Positions 47,566-59,578 of a stretch of 64,000 nucleotides of DNA are shown here, one piece after another (positions within the stretch are counted from its first letter, which is position 1; the number at the start of each line of letters is the position of its first letter). This DNA is from Quercus robur (lineage: Eukaryota; Streptophyta; Magnoliopsida; Fagales; Fagaceae), in NCBI RefSeq assembly GCF_932294415.1, contig NC_065541.1, forward strand, positions 52,058,290-52,122,289. The letters run 5' to 3'. Position numbers and translations under genes: made by a program. Under the pieces are notes generated by a model, which saw only the letters and a list, made by a program, of their open reading frames with translations, did no database searches and was not told where the DNA came from.

Positions 47566-48740
47566 CTGCCAAGTTTATAAAAATCATAACAGTTGAAAAT
47601 ATAATAAATGATTTTGTTAACATGAATTTAAATTAGTGAAAAAGTGAAAGCATTTTCAAAAACTTAAAAGGTAAAAAAAATATGGGTATACAAATCCTCT
47701 ATACCTCTTTTCATGTTCCACTAATCAGAACTTGCCACATATTTGATTTTTTTTTTTTTTTTTTTTCCCATGTTAAGCTTTAGGCTATTTTATAAGGAAA
47801 AACAAACAAATTCATGACAATTTATGATTGGCAGAAAATAAAAAATTGGAACACAAAAAGTAGTGTAGAGAATTTGTATTCACTATGGAACTTTATATTC
47901 TATCACTAAGCGTTTATTGCATTTGTATACAGAATTACATATTAATATAATGTGCTGAGATTAATAAAAAGGTTTAAACATGAAATAAAAAAATTAAAAA
48001 AAAATTAAAAAAAAATCTATGAAAAATATGTACCTTAGTCATCAAAAAGTCAAATAATTTTGATTTTATATATATATCATCATTGATTTTTCTTTTTCTT
48101 TTTTTTGAGAAAGTTTCAACCTATAATGTCTGCTCCTGATGATAACTCTTTATCATCAGACCAAGACACCAATCAATTTTTGGTGTAGACGGAGATTAAA
48201 CTCCAAATTTCTTTACCATTTGAGTTAAATGGAACCCACTCATTGATTTTTCAATCTAACCAACTTGCTAGAGTTGATAAATCTCAACCCAACTTGTCGG
48301 TGGTTGAGTTTGCACAATTTCGTTGAGCCTAATAAAAAAATAATAATGTTTCATTCATCTATGCAACTCTATTATTTAATAAATAATTGTAACGTTTATA
48401 ATTATGACTAATATTCCAATGTCATCAACCTAAGTCCCAAAACAGCAAAATAAATTAAAGTAATAAACTTAATCTAAGCTCATAATCCAAAATAAATCAA
48501 ACGAGCAATTTCAAATTACATATTTATATTTAAAAATAAAATTTAATAGTGTAGGTTGGATAGGTTACTTAGGTTGGAAATTTTTTCAACATGAATCCCA
48601 CACAACTCGAGTTTGGAAAAAGAAAAAGAAAAAGAAAAAGAAAACAAATCAAGTTATCAACCCATGAAAAACAATTCAAATCGTTGGGTTAGATTGGTCC
48701 ATGGATTGGTGGATGCACACCACTTAATTAGTGAAAGCAT

Positions 48741-48790
<50 letters not shown>

Positions 48791-51700
48791 TTTGTGTGTG
48801 ATTGTTGCCCCATTCCACAGCAAACTTAAGAGAGGTGCACTTTCTATTGTCCCTAATGGGCCAATAGTGCTCCAATGGCACCATGCCTCTAATGAAGAAA
48901 TCATAAAAATTAGGCCTTATGAGCAATGTCACTGAGTCACATGCTAAAATATACTTCTCACTTACTGACCATGCCCATCCCTCTATATAAATCTTATATC
49001 TGACACAAAGCACACTTTTATCAATTAAAAAGAGGAAAAAAGAGAATAGTTAAAATGGAAATAAAGTAGTTCTTTGGTCTTGTTTTTATAACTACCTGTG
49101 AGTGCATTGGTCTTCTAAATTTGATTGTTTGTAACCTTGTTTAGATTCTTGCACCCAGTCCTGAAATTACAGCACATCATACAAGAAATTTTTTTTGCAA
49201 CATATATTTGTAGGAGAATGATCAGCATCTGTGAGTAAATGAGAAGAATGTATATTAACCTGTATATATAGGTGAGTGTTCCAGTCATCTTTGTCTGAGA
49301 CATTGCACTTCAAAAGGTCATTTCTAGTTGGAGCCACACTTGGATTCCCTTTCCAATAAGCATAGGGTACTCTATCCTTCCATTTGGTTCTTGTGTTGCC
49401 CTTTTTTATGTCCTCCAACACACTTTTCCATGGCTTTATATTGATCTCAGCCCTAACAAAATTAAGTCAAACCTATGTAAAATTTCTCCCCAAAAATTGC
49501 CCTCTTAAATCTTTTCACAACAATAGCAAATACTTTTTCACAAATACAATTTTTCAGCTCCAATTCAATTTAAGGAATCTAATCTAAACACTTTATTTTA
49601 ATTTCATAAACATCATTTTAAAAACAAGATCTGTTACATAATCAGAATTTAAATAAAAATTAAATAATACTATTATGAAATTTTATTTAAATTACTGATA
49701 ACCTAACAAAATGTAAATTGTTTTTTTGATTGTAAAATAAGATCTGTTACATAATCAGCAAATACTTTTTTGATTGTTTTTTTTTTAATAAATTAATTTT
49801 TAATTCTTTTATCACATATTTAGAATAAAATTACCAAAAATTATCTCTGTTGATAAAAATGAAAGCATGATTGATTTACGTACCAGCCCCAAAAAGACCA
49901 ATCAGGGAACACAATATCCAAACTCGACCAATCTGAACAGTAACGAAACAATGGAGGTGGGCCCGCATTTGGGCCTAAAAAATCGTTAGACGGGACAACA
50001 GGTCGATCATCACAATCAAACATGAGTTCCAAATCAGGCAATCTCCCAGGGTACAACCTTAGAAGCTGCAAAATGCCCCATAAGCTGAACATGTCTCTTG
50101 TCTGTATCGACTCCCTATATTTCTCTACGTAGGCCTTACCGTTCACGATCACAAGCCTGAAATGCGCGGTCTTGCGGGCCCCCTCCACCATTTTTCTCGT
50201 GATTCCTGTGTGCTTCCAGTGCCGTAGATCTTCGTGGATCCAACGGAAGTATGACGGGCATGTTTTGTTTGATGATGATATTGGACGGTCAGGATTGTGT
50301 GTTGTTGTGGGGTAGTAGTTTTTTGGGCAGGTCTGGTTTTTGTTTCCTTTTGTGCATTTCAGTGGGAATTCTTGCTTTTTTGGTGATTTTCCTGTTGTTC
50401 TTTGGATTGGTTTGTCACTGCTAGAACTAGAAGTACTTGAAAATATAGACTGCAAAAGCACATATAAATATGATAAAATGCTAAATTTATTGGTAATTTT
50501 ATAATTAAATCTTATAAACTGAGTTAACAATGAATATGATTAATACGGTATCAACAATATAAAAAATATTAATAAATTAACAATTTATACCACTACACTT
50601 GTTGCGATGATTATTCTACAAGTATAAATGTTTGTGAGGTGTAAGGGGTAAGAACCGGTGTTCAAGTATGCAGGAGGAAATTTCACATACTTATATACTT
50701 AAATTAGAATTGAGTAGAATTTGTATAAAAAAAATTAAAATAAAAAACAATTTATGAATTATTATTGTGATTTCTATTAATCATGCTATTATTAACTATC
50801 TAAACTCTTTTTTTAGGCAGGTGTACAATGTAAGTACACAATTCATTAGCAATTAAAGTGAAATACTAGTATTAAAAATCATGCAAAGGCCTAAGAATTC
50901 TGTAATTTAAATAATTAGTATCTTTTGATATTTTTAATAGAAACGTCCACCCTCTAAACATTTCCTCCGCTAAACAATCAAATTATCAATAAGTAATAGA
51001 AATCATGACCCTTTATTGACTACTTTTTTTTTTTTTTTTTTAATTTGGCTGAGTGACCTTTACCGACTACCTTTTTTTTTTTTTTTTTTGGCTGAATGAC
51101 CCTTACCTACAACTTTGATCATTAGCTAAAAAAAAAGTTCAAGTAGTGCTGAGAAAGACAACTGACAGTGACAAGGATGGGAGCGTAAAGCACACGTAGG
51201 GCTATATGGCCGTGGTCTAAGGGTTGGAAAATTTTTAACTTAATGCAAGGGGAGTATATCACTTTCAAAATATGCCAATGCAAGCCCGGATCCAGTTTCC
51301 AAGGCATGATATGTTACATATCTCCTATTATATCATATAATAATGTTATATATCTCATATTATATCATATAATAAAAAAAGAGTTTAAATTTTATAAAAA
51401 TGTAATGTAAAATATTGTTTAATTTCAATATACCACATCATCTTATTACATATTAAAAAATAAGCATAACTACACTTAATTAATTCTCATATCAATCTAA
51501 AAATCCAACCAAAATGAGAATTTATTGAGATATTATTACATACAGTAAAATGGATTGAATTTTAAATAAAAAGATAATGTGACAATTTCTTATTAGATGG
51601 TGTAAAACAAGAGTTTTACATCCATTCTTACCAAATTCAGACTCTAATAAAGATAGAGTCTTAGAAGTCATAGTTCTCTTTACCCATGAAATACCCCCCA

Positions 51701-52785
51701 TAAACCTCATGAATTGATAATGTGATAGTTTATTCAAGTTCCAATAAATTGAAATGAAAAATGCTAAAGGTACAATAAGTTTTACTATATAAAACTTACA
51801 AACTAATATAGCAATGAATGTGATTAGTGAGTTTCAATCACCATAAAATGAATATTTGAAATGTCTCTTTGTAATTGATGCCTTTTTAATTTGTAAGCTT
51901 AATGCAGTAAAACTTGTAGTAATCCAATCACTACTCAATTAAAATTCTATTTCAACTAAAACTCTACTACCAAAAATTTCAAGAAATTAAAAATTAAAGA
52001 TATTTATTTATTTTATAATTGATCTTATCATATTAAAACTTAGGCACTAGATTCAATAATATTAGCAAAATGTTTTCTTTCTTTTACAGATATATTTTTA
52101 ATTAATCCATGCATTAAACGAGAATACTATTAGTTAATTTGATGAAAAAAAAATTAAAAAAAAAAAACCTAATTTGATAAAAAAAATTCCAACTTCAAGA
52201 TTAATTTCTTTGAAAATTTTTGTATTTGCGTAAATTGGGAGATTGGATTCGAGGTTTTTGTGGGAATAGAGTCTCAAATATAAAATTTTAGGATCTTGGG
52301 GTTTGGAAACTTTAATAGAATTTGTTTTTAGATGAAGAAAATAAGCTCCAGGATTGTAGTGCAGGCAATACAAGATAAAAATACCCCCAAAAACAATAGC
52401 AAGAAGAAAATAAAATTATAATTTATAAAGAAGGATTTGCAAAAGCACTATTGTAGGCTTCTTAAGGAAAAAGTGATTGCCTTAACAAGCTTTTTTGTAA
52501 TTCCATTACAAGTTCTTGTTACCCAAATAGAATGGTAGGTCGACTGTGTAATGTGTGGGTAAGTTCAGTTGCTATAAGGCTGATGACAAAATACTGTTAA
52601 GGATTAAAGAATATATAAGAATAAAGACTTACAATATCAATCCAGCCTACAAATACCAAAGCACTGACAAGGAGGAAGAAGATGAAGACCACGCTAGCAG
52701 TTGAAACTTTCTTCTTCACTGGTCGCCAAGAAATTCCACTGTGATGTGGAACATATCGAGTTTGTTTCTCATTATTTCTTCTCAT
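47203..52785 (-). CDS. Gene B: GT90 (DUF821/CAP10, Rumi-like) O-glucosyltransferase, intact
   Basis: Six exons: 52785-52633, 50449-49884, 49452-49260, 49160-49096, 48999-48789, 47565-47203. They total 1551 nt, 516 residues plus stop, with no internal stop. I chose ATG 52785 as the first ATG in the exon that carries the basic stretch (VKKK) before the membrane segment VVFIFFLLVSALVFVGW, typical of a type II Golgi or ER enzyme. The catalytic region has WIHEDLR, FRLVIVNGKAYVEKY, WGILQLLRLYPG, LMFDCDDRPV, FPDWSFWGW, WKGNP, YKIYIEGWAWSVSEKYILACDS and HYWPIRD. The C-terminus runs past TLPPPYDPSSL to NLNKKQ with no KDEL. GT90 enzymes move glucose or xylose from UDP-sugar; the plant acceptor is not known to me. 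Confidence 0.88.
48085..48245 (-). mobile_element. SINE-like repeat, copy 2
   Basis: On the minus strand: ATTTAACTCAAATGGTAAAG (A-box-like), GGAGTTTAATCTCC (B-box-like), then AAAAATTGATTGGTGTCTTGGTCTGATGAT, and an A-rich tail (48085-48104 on the other strand). It lies in intron 5 of gene B. Same body as 28890-29045. Confidence 0.55.
48745..48787. repeat. (GA)n microsatellite at the donor of gene B intron 5
   Basis: About 21 GA units. In the gene's sense the exon ends CAAAAG and the intron starts GTCTCTCT, so the CT run begins within the donor site itself. Confidence 0.92.
48789..48999 (-). CDS. Gene B exon 5
   Basis: 211 nt: Y-K-I-Y-I-E-G-W-A-W-S-V-S-E-K-Y...HYWPIRD...NNHTQK. It begins after GTCAG and completes an Arg codon split with exon 4. 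Confidence 0.88.
49096..49160 (-). CDS. Gene B exon 4
   Basis: 65 nt bounded by TTTCAG and GTAGTT; encodes DWVQESKQGY...EDQCTH. Same length and phase as in gene A. Confidence 0.85.
49260..49452 (-). CDS. Gene B exon 3
   Basis: 193 nt: AEINIKPW...YAYWKGNP...HLYIQ. The donor is CAG before GTTAAT, weak but at the same place as the gene A donor. Confidence 0.86.
49884..50449 (-). CDS. Gene B exon 2
   Basis: 566 nt, starting after TTTTGCAG with SIFSSTSSSSS and ending GGGCTG before GTACGT. The Ser-rich stem region is followed by the first half of the GT90 domain with FDCDDRP intact. Confidence 0.88.
51755..51930. mobile_element. MITE in gene B intron 1
   Basis: Left end GTACAATAAGTTTTACTATATAAAACTTAC, right end AATTTGTAAGCTTAATGCAGTAAAACTTGTAG, imperfect inverted repeats. 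A related left half is at about 33530-33600. Boundaries approximate. Confidence 0.45.
52633..52785 (-). CDS. Gene B exon 1 (signal anchor)
   Basis: 51 codons from ATG 52785 to a donor ATT/GTAAGT. A TTGTTTTGCAG about 30 bp upstream of the ATG could be the 3' splice site of an intron in the 5' leader. Confidence 0.78.
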
Positions 52786-53167
52786 GGTGCTTTCGTTGGC
52801 CTTCTTTAAAGACCTGCAAAACAAGAGCCTTGCCTTCTAAACTGCTGACTATTGATGTTACCTATTGGTATAGTTGGTCTGCTGGACCATCGGAATTTTC
52901 TTTTTTGAAAAAGGCTTTCGGAAATTTTCGAGCCTAGCTACTACCTTCACCATATAGAGTCTAATCTAATCCAAAATTACTGTGGACAAACAGGGGATGA
53001 AAATTATTGAAGCATCCAGAGAATTACTCTCATCCAGAACTACCCTCAATTTTACGTCTTTTCTCTTCCTTATACCCACATGTTATGTGCGATTTGAGTA
53101 TAAAAGTGAAACTCCTCTCTATCTGTCTTTCACATGATAATATCACTAGTTGGGACCTATGAAACTT

Positions 53168-53701
53168 GTATTATCCAGTGGCGGAGCTAGGATTTTTTGA
53201 TTGGGGTCAAATTTCGATACTAATATAGTAGTTATGAGTCAAGATAAATCATCACCCATATGTGTAAATGCATATACACATATATAAATATTAATATTTT
53301 GATACTAGATTTGGTCATAATTTATAAAATATACATATTGTATATAAAATTAACAACTTTCACATATGTATCTTTGTAAGATAATTTTTAGGGGAACTTA
53401 TCATCTTTTAAGTTTCAATGAGTATACAAAAGCTGTCTAATTTGATATCAAACATGTAAAAAAATGAATTTGAGAAAACAAAAACTACTTTATTTCTATA
53501 ATTACTAGATCGATTGAAAAATTTTATTGGTTTTTATAAACATCATTGGACTAACTCAAACATTTGAAGGGACCAAATTCTATTTTTGTAGCTAAATATT
53601 TAAAAATTTTAATACTTACACATAATATAAAAGAATTTTTTTAAATTTGGGGCGGCCATGGCCCCCCTAAGCATTGCTATAGCTCCGCCCCTGGTATTAT
53701 C
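53168..53701. mobile_element. hAT-like MITE (518 bp) with perfect 8-bp TSD
   Basis: The element 53176-53693 begins CAGTGGCGGAGCTAG and ends ATAGCTCCGCCCCTG, inverted repeats of the CAGTGGCGGAGC class common in plants. The duplication GTATTATC is exact at 53168-53175 and 53694-53701. Non-coding. Confidence 0.9.
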
Positions 53702-55046
53702 CCTTGGAAGTTTCCCTCAATATAATAACTCTTTTGAGCCTCAGCCTAAGTGGGGACAAGTTTGGCAGGTCCAGTACATTCCATTGCAAGTGTTTATATC
53801 ACTTGCTAGTCCAAAATTATCCCTCACAGCTCGTTAGGTAGTTGAACATCCTTGCAGGCAGTTTAGTCTTTTTCGGTGTTAAGTTGCCCCTAATTGAAGG
53901 GCTCAAAGCAATGTTATTTTTCTTTTCAACTAACAAGCTAGCCAATTGGCGGAATTTACATTGCGTATTCGTTGGATATATAAAGTCTATAGTCTAAAGA
54001 CTATATGAACTCTCTAGGAACCAGGTTAAGTGTATATGAACTTTATGATACCATTGGATCTCTAGGGATCGACAATATTACACACAATAAACAAAACAAC
54101 CCCAAGATTCTTTTAACAATAATAATACAGTAACATATCCTTCTTGTGTTTTCATAAGTGTGGCTTCACCCATATTATGAATATACACACAGTATATTAT
54201 TTTCAACAGTCTGCAGCTAGCGCCCAATATTGCTTAATTTTAAGGAACATCCCCCAACTTCGATTCACAGTGCACTTTGTGGAACCACCCCTACCGTCAT
54301 TAGTGGAAAATTAGTTGACATCATTTCATGCAAATTTAATAGTCTGTTTAGATTGAGAGGGGTGGAAGTAGAGTAGAATTTACTCAAAATTAGCCTATTT
54401 TCAACCAACTCTACTCTACTCCCCTCTCCTCCACTCCCCCTCCCTTCCCCCTGAATCCAAACAGGATGTAACAGTCACTATAATATATAACACTGCTAAC
54501 AGCACTATCATACATGCTCCTATCCCAGTGTATATCAAATTTGTTCATATATATAACCATTAATTGTTCTAATACTTGGTCAATTTTAAATATTTATTAA
54601 TTTCTGATTTAAGTGATTTAATAGAAATCAGTTTTCTTTCATCAATCACATTTCAGTTTCTTTTAGAAATTCAAGCAACTGTATCTTTAAGTACAAAATT
54701 TAGCTACAAACTTAGTTGTGCCTATTGGCTAAAACTAGCATTAAAATAATTAACGTAATTATATATTTTAAAAATCCAATCGTCAGATTGTAAGTTCTTT
54801 ATGTCTTTAACATACATGTCAAATTTTGTGTCAATCAAATATTATTTACTATTTAATCTATAAACTTATATTTTATGCATAATATTAGAGTACAAAAAAA
54901 TTGAAATTTAAATATTTGATTGATAGAATAGTTATTGATCTTTGATATTCTAGAAATTTTGCAAGTATGGAGAATATAAAAAACAAAAGTAATCAAATCG
55001 TGAATTTGTTAAAATCTACATCCAATAAATAGATATTGAGTAAAGT
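53702..55046. other. Intergenic, no gene seen
   Basis: AT-rich. A small foldback segment at about 54341-54470 has ends TCTGTTTAGATTGAG and CTGAATCCAAACAGG in inverted relation and may be a MITE. Nothing else recognised. Confidence 0.45.
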
Positions 55047-55609
55047 TGTTGATGAGGATAAGAAGGAGAGAGCCTCAGACTGACGGTGTTATGCTGTCTT
55101 CAATAAATAAATAGACAGAGCAATAGCTGACGGTTGGATTTGATGGCCTCCAAGACTGACGGTTTGACCAAGTGACGCCCAAAAAGCTGAAGGAGATGCA
55201 TTGAGGGCGACGGACCAATCATGAAGTCGACTTGCTTCCCACATGATAAGTCAAGAGTTGACTTGTCTCCCACGCAAGAGAATATTCAAAGGGACTCCTA
55301 TAAGGAAAGGATCCCGGAAAATACGCCCAAAAGGACTCCTATAAGGAAAAGACTTCTACTCCAAGGAAAAGAGGGATGACCCTTGCTACTATAAAAACCT
55401 TAGCACTTTCGTTACCCAAGGTACGCATAATTTTACCCTCTCTAGCACTCTAGAGCAGTGAGATTAGTTCTAACTTGACCTTCGGATGGTATTTGGCCGG
55501 TACCACACCGGTGCTCTCTGTTAGGTTACTCCTTCTCGTTGTGCAGGTGCCATTTGCGATCGAGTGAGGAGCGTGCGACTCATTGGTGGTATTGTTTTCG
55601 GTATCATCA
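55047..55609 (+). repeat. 5' LTR of the Tat/Retand-type element
   Basis: 563 bp, TGTTGATGAGG...GGTATCATCA, ending one base before TTGGCGCC. A TATA-like CTATAAAAACC is at 55389-55399. GACGG motifs are frequent, as they are in the element's 3' region. The start is inferred from TG and the 5' context AAAGT; the second LTR that would prove it is beyond the window. Confidence 0.72.
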
Positions 55610-55669
55610 GTTGGCGCCGTCTGTGGGAAGGACTTTAGCACGTTCTCGCTTTCAAGACAAGAGAGTTAC

Positions 55670-58600
55670 ATGGTACTCACTCGCTCAATGGCGACCAACA
55701 ACGACATTCAAGAAGAAGAAACTCCTACAACCGCGCTTGAAAGACAGGTGAGGACTCTCGCCGCCGCCGTGGAGCGCCTCACGAAGCAAAATCACGACCT
55801 AGAAGAGCAACTGAGACAGAAGGATGCAGCTCCCAACAACCAAGGAGCAGAGCAGGAAGGAACCAACGCTGACAGGAGAAACCAGGAAGGACCCCAGGCC
55901 AGCAACGCCCCGAGCAAACCTGAACGACAGAACACGAGCATCCCCTCCCTCGCGGAAACCACTCCGCCCCTCGTTCTCGCGGAGATGCAAGCCATGAAGG
56001 AACAAATGGAGGTTATGATGAATGCTCTCAAGGGACGAGTATCGAGCGACCTTGACGACCTTGTCAACCGAACGGACTCGCCGTTCACCACTACCGTCAA
56101 CTCCTACCCGTTGCCAAGTAAGTTCCGCATGCCGCAGATAGACAGTTATGACGGGGCCAAGGACCCACTGGACCACCTGGAGACCTTCAAAACCCTAATG
56201 CACCTTCAAGGAGTAGCGGACACCATCATGTGCAGGGCCTTCCCTACAACACTAAAGGGCGCAGCAAGAATTTGGTTCAGTCGACTGGCCCCGAACTCCA
56301 TCAGCACCTTCAAAGAACTCAGCGCTCAGTTTACCGCACACTTTATTGGAGGCCATCGGTACAAGAAGTCTACGGCTTGCTTGATGAGTATGAAACAGCG
56401 AGAAGACGAAACTCTAAGAGCCTACATCTCCCGCTTTAATAAAGAGGCGCTCTCGATCGACGAAGCTGACGACAAGATACTTGTCGCGGCGTTTACAAAT
56501 GGTTTGAAGAAGGGCAAGTTTTTGTTTTCCATATACAAAAACGACCCAAAAACTATGTCAGAAGTGCTTTATCGTGCCACAAAGTATATGAACGCTGAAG
56601 ATGCACTCTTAGCTCGGGAAGAGAGGCCTAGAAAAAGAGAACGGCAGGAAGACGGTCGGCAGGACCAAAACCGAAAGAAGGCAAGAACCGCGGACCGAAG
56701 GGACGAAAGACGCCCTAAACCCCCAGGGGGAAGGTTCACAAGCTTCACTCCGCTGACAGCCCCGATAGATCAAGTCCTTATGCAGATCAAGGACGAGGAA
56801 TCGCTGACGTTCCCAGGAAAGCTGAAGAGTGACCCCAACAAACGTTCCCGAGATAAGTACTGCCGATTCCACCGCGACCACGGCCACGACACAGCAGATT
56901 GCTATGACCTCAAGCAGCAGATTGAAGCCCTTATTAGACAAGGAAAGCTGCAGAGATTCGTTAGCAAGGAGAGGGCGGATCCCCCCGCACAAGACCAGCA
57001 CCCCCGACGGGACAATGAGCGACCAAGGCCCCCAATTGGGGATATAAGGATGATCGTAGGAGGGATGACCGCTGCCGGGTCATCCAAGAAGGCCGGTAAG
57101 ACCTATCTCCGGATGGTACAGAATGTTCAACTGACGGGAGCTGTGCCGAAGATAGCAAGAAGAGAAGGTCCCATAATCGGATTCTCAGAAGAAGACGCAC
57201 GACGCCTTCACCATCCACATGACGACGCACTCGTCATCAGCTTGCGTGTAGGAGATTACAATATGCACCGGGTGCTCGTCGACAATGGCAGTTCAGCAGA
57301 TATCTTATACTACACCGCGTTCCAGCAGATGAGGATCGACAGAGGGCGACTGATCCCAACAAATGCCCCGCTAGTCGGCTTCGGCGGGAGCCGAGTATTC
57401 CCATTGGGCGCGGTCACCTTATCCGTAATTGTGGGTGATTACCCCCAACAGATAGCCAGGGACGTGACATTCTTGGTTGTTGATTGCTCATCAGCTTACA
57501 ACGCTATCCTCGGGCGACCCACGCTCAACTCATGGAAGGCAGTAACCTCCACCTACCACCTAATGATTAAGTTCCCAACTGACTACGGAGTAAGGGAGTT
57601 GCGCGGGAGTCAGATGGCCGCACGCGAATGTTACCTAGCCATGGTGGAAATGGAGGATCAGGTTCAGACTTTAAGTATAGAAGAGCACCGGACGGTAACG
57701 GAGCCGGTTGAGAAGCTAGAAGAAATACCCCTTGACAGTTCCGATCCTGGCCGAACGACCAAAATTGGAACACTCGCTAACCCCACGACCCGTCAAGAGC
57801 TCATAACATTCCTTAGGCAAAATCAAGACGTATTCGCATGGGGTCATGAAGATATGCCAGGAATAGATCCTTCAATCATGGTGCATAAGCTGAATGTGTC
57901 GCCCGCCTTTTCACCCGTCAGACAAAAGAAGAGGGTGTTTGCCCCGGAGCGAGACCTAGCCATAGCAGAGGAAGTCAGAAAGCTGCGGGAAGCAAGCTTC
58001 ATCAGGGAAGTGTACTATCCCGACTGGTTAGCAAATGTAGTAATGGTGAAGAAAGCGAGCGGGAAATGGCGAATGTGTGTGGACTTCACCGACCTTAACA
58101 GAGCTTGCCCTAAGGATAGCTACCCCCTACCCAGGGTCGATGTCCTAGTAGACTCCACAGCCCGACACCAGTTGCTGAGCTTCATGGACGCTTTCTCAGG
58201 ATACAACCAAATCCGAATGCACGAAGCCGACCAGGAGAAAATGTCGTTCGTAACTAGCCAAGGCCTATTCTGTTACAAGGTCATGCCCTTCGGCCTCAAG
58301 AACGCAGGCGCAACGTACCAAAGGCTCATGAACAAAATGTTCGCACAACAGATTGGGAGGAATGTCCAGGTCTACGTGGACGACATGCTAGTTAAGAGCC
58401 GGAGGGAGGAAGATCATCTAGGAGATCTCAAAGAAACATTTGATACACTCCGCTCCTACAATATGAAGCTCAACCCAGGGAAGTGCGCCTTTGGAGTAAC
58501 GGCAGGAAAATTCTTGGGATTCATGGTGTCTCAAAGGGGAATCGAGGCGAACCCGGATAAGATCCGAGCCATTATGGAAATGACACCGCCAAGAAGTATA

Positions 58601-59578
58601 AAGGAGGTGCAGAGCCTAAATGGAAAAATAGCAGCACTTAACAGGTTCGTGTCGAGAGCAACGGACAAGTGTTTGCCATTCTTCCGGACATTGAAAAAAT
58701 CCTTTGAATGGACCAACGAATGCCAGCAAGCGTTCGAAGAATTGAAGATTTACCTCTCCTCTCCACTGTTGTTGAGCCCATCGCAGCCGGGAGAAGAGCT
58801 TTTTCTCTATCTAGCCGTCTCCCCCTCAGCTGTTAGCGCAGCCCTGATGAGAGAAGAAGAAAGAGTGCAAAAACCCGTATACTACGCAAGCCGAGCGCTT
58901 CGCGGTGCCGAGGAAAGATACCCGCCGATGGAAAAACTTGCCTTCGCATTGGTTACGGCAGCCCGAAAGCTCAAACCGTACTTCCAAGCTCACACGGTAA
59001 ATGTCCTGACTGACAAGCCTTTACGGCGAGCAATGAGCAGCCCCGAGGCCGCGGGCCGACTGGCATTATGGGCGATCGAGCTGAGCGAATTTGACATTCA
59101 GTATCGTCCGCGGACCGCCATCAAGGGACAGGTTGTCGCCGACTTTATAGCTGAGTTCACCCATGACGAGGACCAGGGGGCAGCAGAGTCCCCTCAATGG
59201 AGCATACATACGGACGGATCATCCAACAGGCAAGCCGCAGGGGCCGGCATTGTGTTACTATCACCTGAAGGAGACACCATTGAATGTATGGTCCGTCTAA
59301 ACTTTCCCGCCACCAACAATGAATCAGAATATGAGGCACTGATAGCAGGACTCGACCTCACCAAAACAGCAGGAGCCGCAAGAGTAGTCGTCTACTGCGA
59401 TTCACAGGTCATCACCAACCAGATAAATGGAGACTACGAGTGCAAGAGCGAAAAGATGAAGAAGTACCTTGACGAAGTAAGGACAAGAGTGGGCGACCTA
59501 GAAGCCAAAATCATCCAGATTCCCAGAGAGGAAAACGAGCAAGCAGACCGTCTCGCGAAGGCCGCCTCAGCAGAATGA
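55670..59578 (+). CDS. gag-pol: Gag-protease-RT-RNase H polyprotein
   Basis: An open frame of 1302 codons from ATG 55670 (MVLTRSMATNN) to TGA 59576-59578. Gag: retrotransposon gag core about residues 140-330 (AARIWFSRL, FIGGHRYKKS), a Lys/Arg-rich tail, then a zinc-knuckle-like C-x3-H-x4-H-G-H-x4-C near residue 400. Protease DNGSSADI near 537. RT: FTDLNRACPKD, FMDAFSGY near 838, FGLKNAGATYQ, YVDD at 902-905, with F-L-G-F. A gypsy-type RNase H remnant (PVYYASRAL) is followed by a second, archaeal-type RNase H (IHTDGSSNRQAAGAG, NNESEYEALIAG, CDSQVI, QADRLAKAAS). All visible catalytic residues are present. Confidence 0.92.
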   Translation: MVLTRSMATNNDIQEEETPTTALERQVRTLAAAVERLTKQNHDLEEQLRQKDAAPNNQGAEQEGTNADRRNQEGPQASNAPSKPERQNTSIPSLAETTPPLVLAEMQAMKEQMEVMMNALKGRVSSDLDDLVNRTDSPFTTTVNSYPLPSKFRMPQIDSYDGAKDPLDHLETFKTLMHLQGVADTIMCRAFPTTLKGAARIWFSRLAPNSISTFKELSAQFTAHFIGGHRYKKSTACLMSMKQREDETLRAYISRFNKEALSIDEADDKILVAAFTNGLKKGKFLFSIYKNDPKTMSEVLYRATKYMNAEDALLAREERPRKRERQEDGRQDQNRKKARTADRRDERRPKPPGGRFTSFTPLTAPIDQVLMQIKDEESLTFPGKLKSDPNKRSRDKYCRFHRDHGHDTADCYDLKQQIEALIRQGKLQRFVSKERADPPAQDQHPRRDNERPRPPIGDIRMIVGGMTAAGSSKKAGKTYLRMVQNVQLTGAVPKIARREGPIIGFSEEDARRLHHPHDDALVISLRVGDYNMHRVLVDNGSSADILYYTAFQQMRIDRGRLIPTNAPLVGFGGSRVFPLGAVTLSVIVGDYPQQIARDVTFLVVDCSSAYNAILGRPTLNSWKAVTSTYHLMIKFPTDYGVRELRGSQMAARECYLAMVEMEDQVQTLSIEEHRTVTEPVEKLEEIPLDSSDPGRTTKIGTLANPTTRQELITFLRQNQDVFAWGHEDMPGIDPSIMVHKLNVSPAFSPVRQKKRVFAPERDLAIAEEVRKLREASFIREVYYPDWLANVVMVKKASGKWRMCVDFTDLNRACPKDSYPLPRVDVLVDSTARHQLLSFMDAFSGYNQIRMHEADQEKMSFVTSQGLFCYKVMPFGLKNAGATYQRLMNKMFAQQIGRNVQVYVDDMLVKSRREEDHLGDLKETFDTLRSYNMKLNPGKCAFGVTAGKFLGFMVSQRGIEANPDKIRAIMEMTPPRSIKEVQSLNGKIAALNRFVSRATDKCLPFFRTLKKSFEWTNECQQAFEELKIYLSSPLLLSPSQPGEELFLYLAVSPSAVSAALMREEERVQKPVYYASRALRGAEERYPPMEKLAFALVTAARKLKPYFQAHTVNVLTDKPLRRAMSSPEAAGRLALWAIELSEFDIQYRPRTAIKGQVVADFIAEFTHDEDQGAAESPQWSIHTDGSSNRQAAGAGIVLLSPEGDTIECMVRLNFPATNNESEYEALIAGLDLTKTAGAARVVVYCDSQVITNQINGDYECKSEKMKKYLDEVRTRVGDLEAKIIQIPREENEQADRLAKAASAE

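Noticed and set aside
48613..48801. 62-codon frame ending in RERERERERE
   Set aside because: It is the (GA)n microsatellite and an AAAAG run read in one frame; the real coding here is exon 5 of gene B on the other strand.
51122..52937. Small frames in and around gene B intron 1
   Set aside because: No motif, no splice logic and not shared with gene A. Only the exon at 52633-52785 is supported.
55792..57230. Several frames of 60-130 codons on the minus strand under gag
   Set aside because: They are shadows of the long gag-pol frame in GC-rich sequence, without family motifs.
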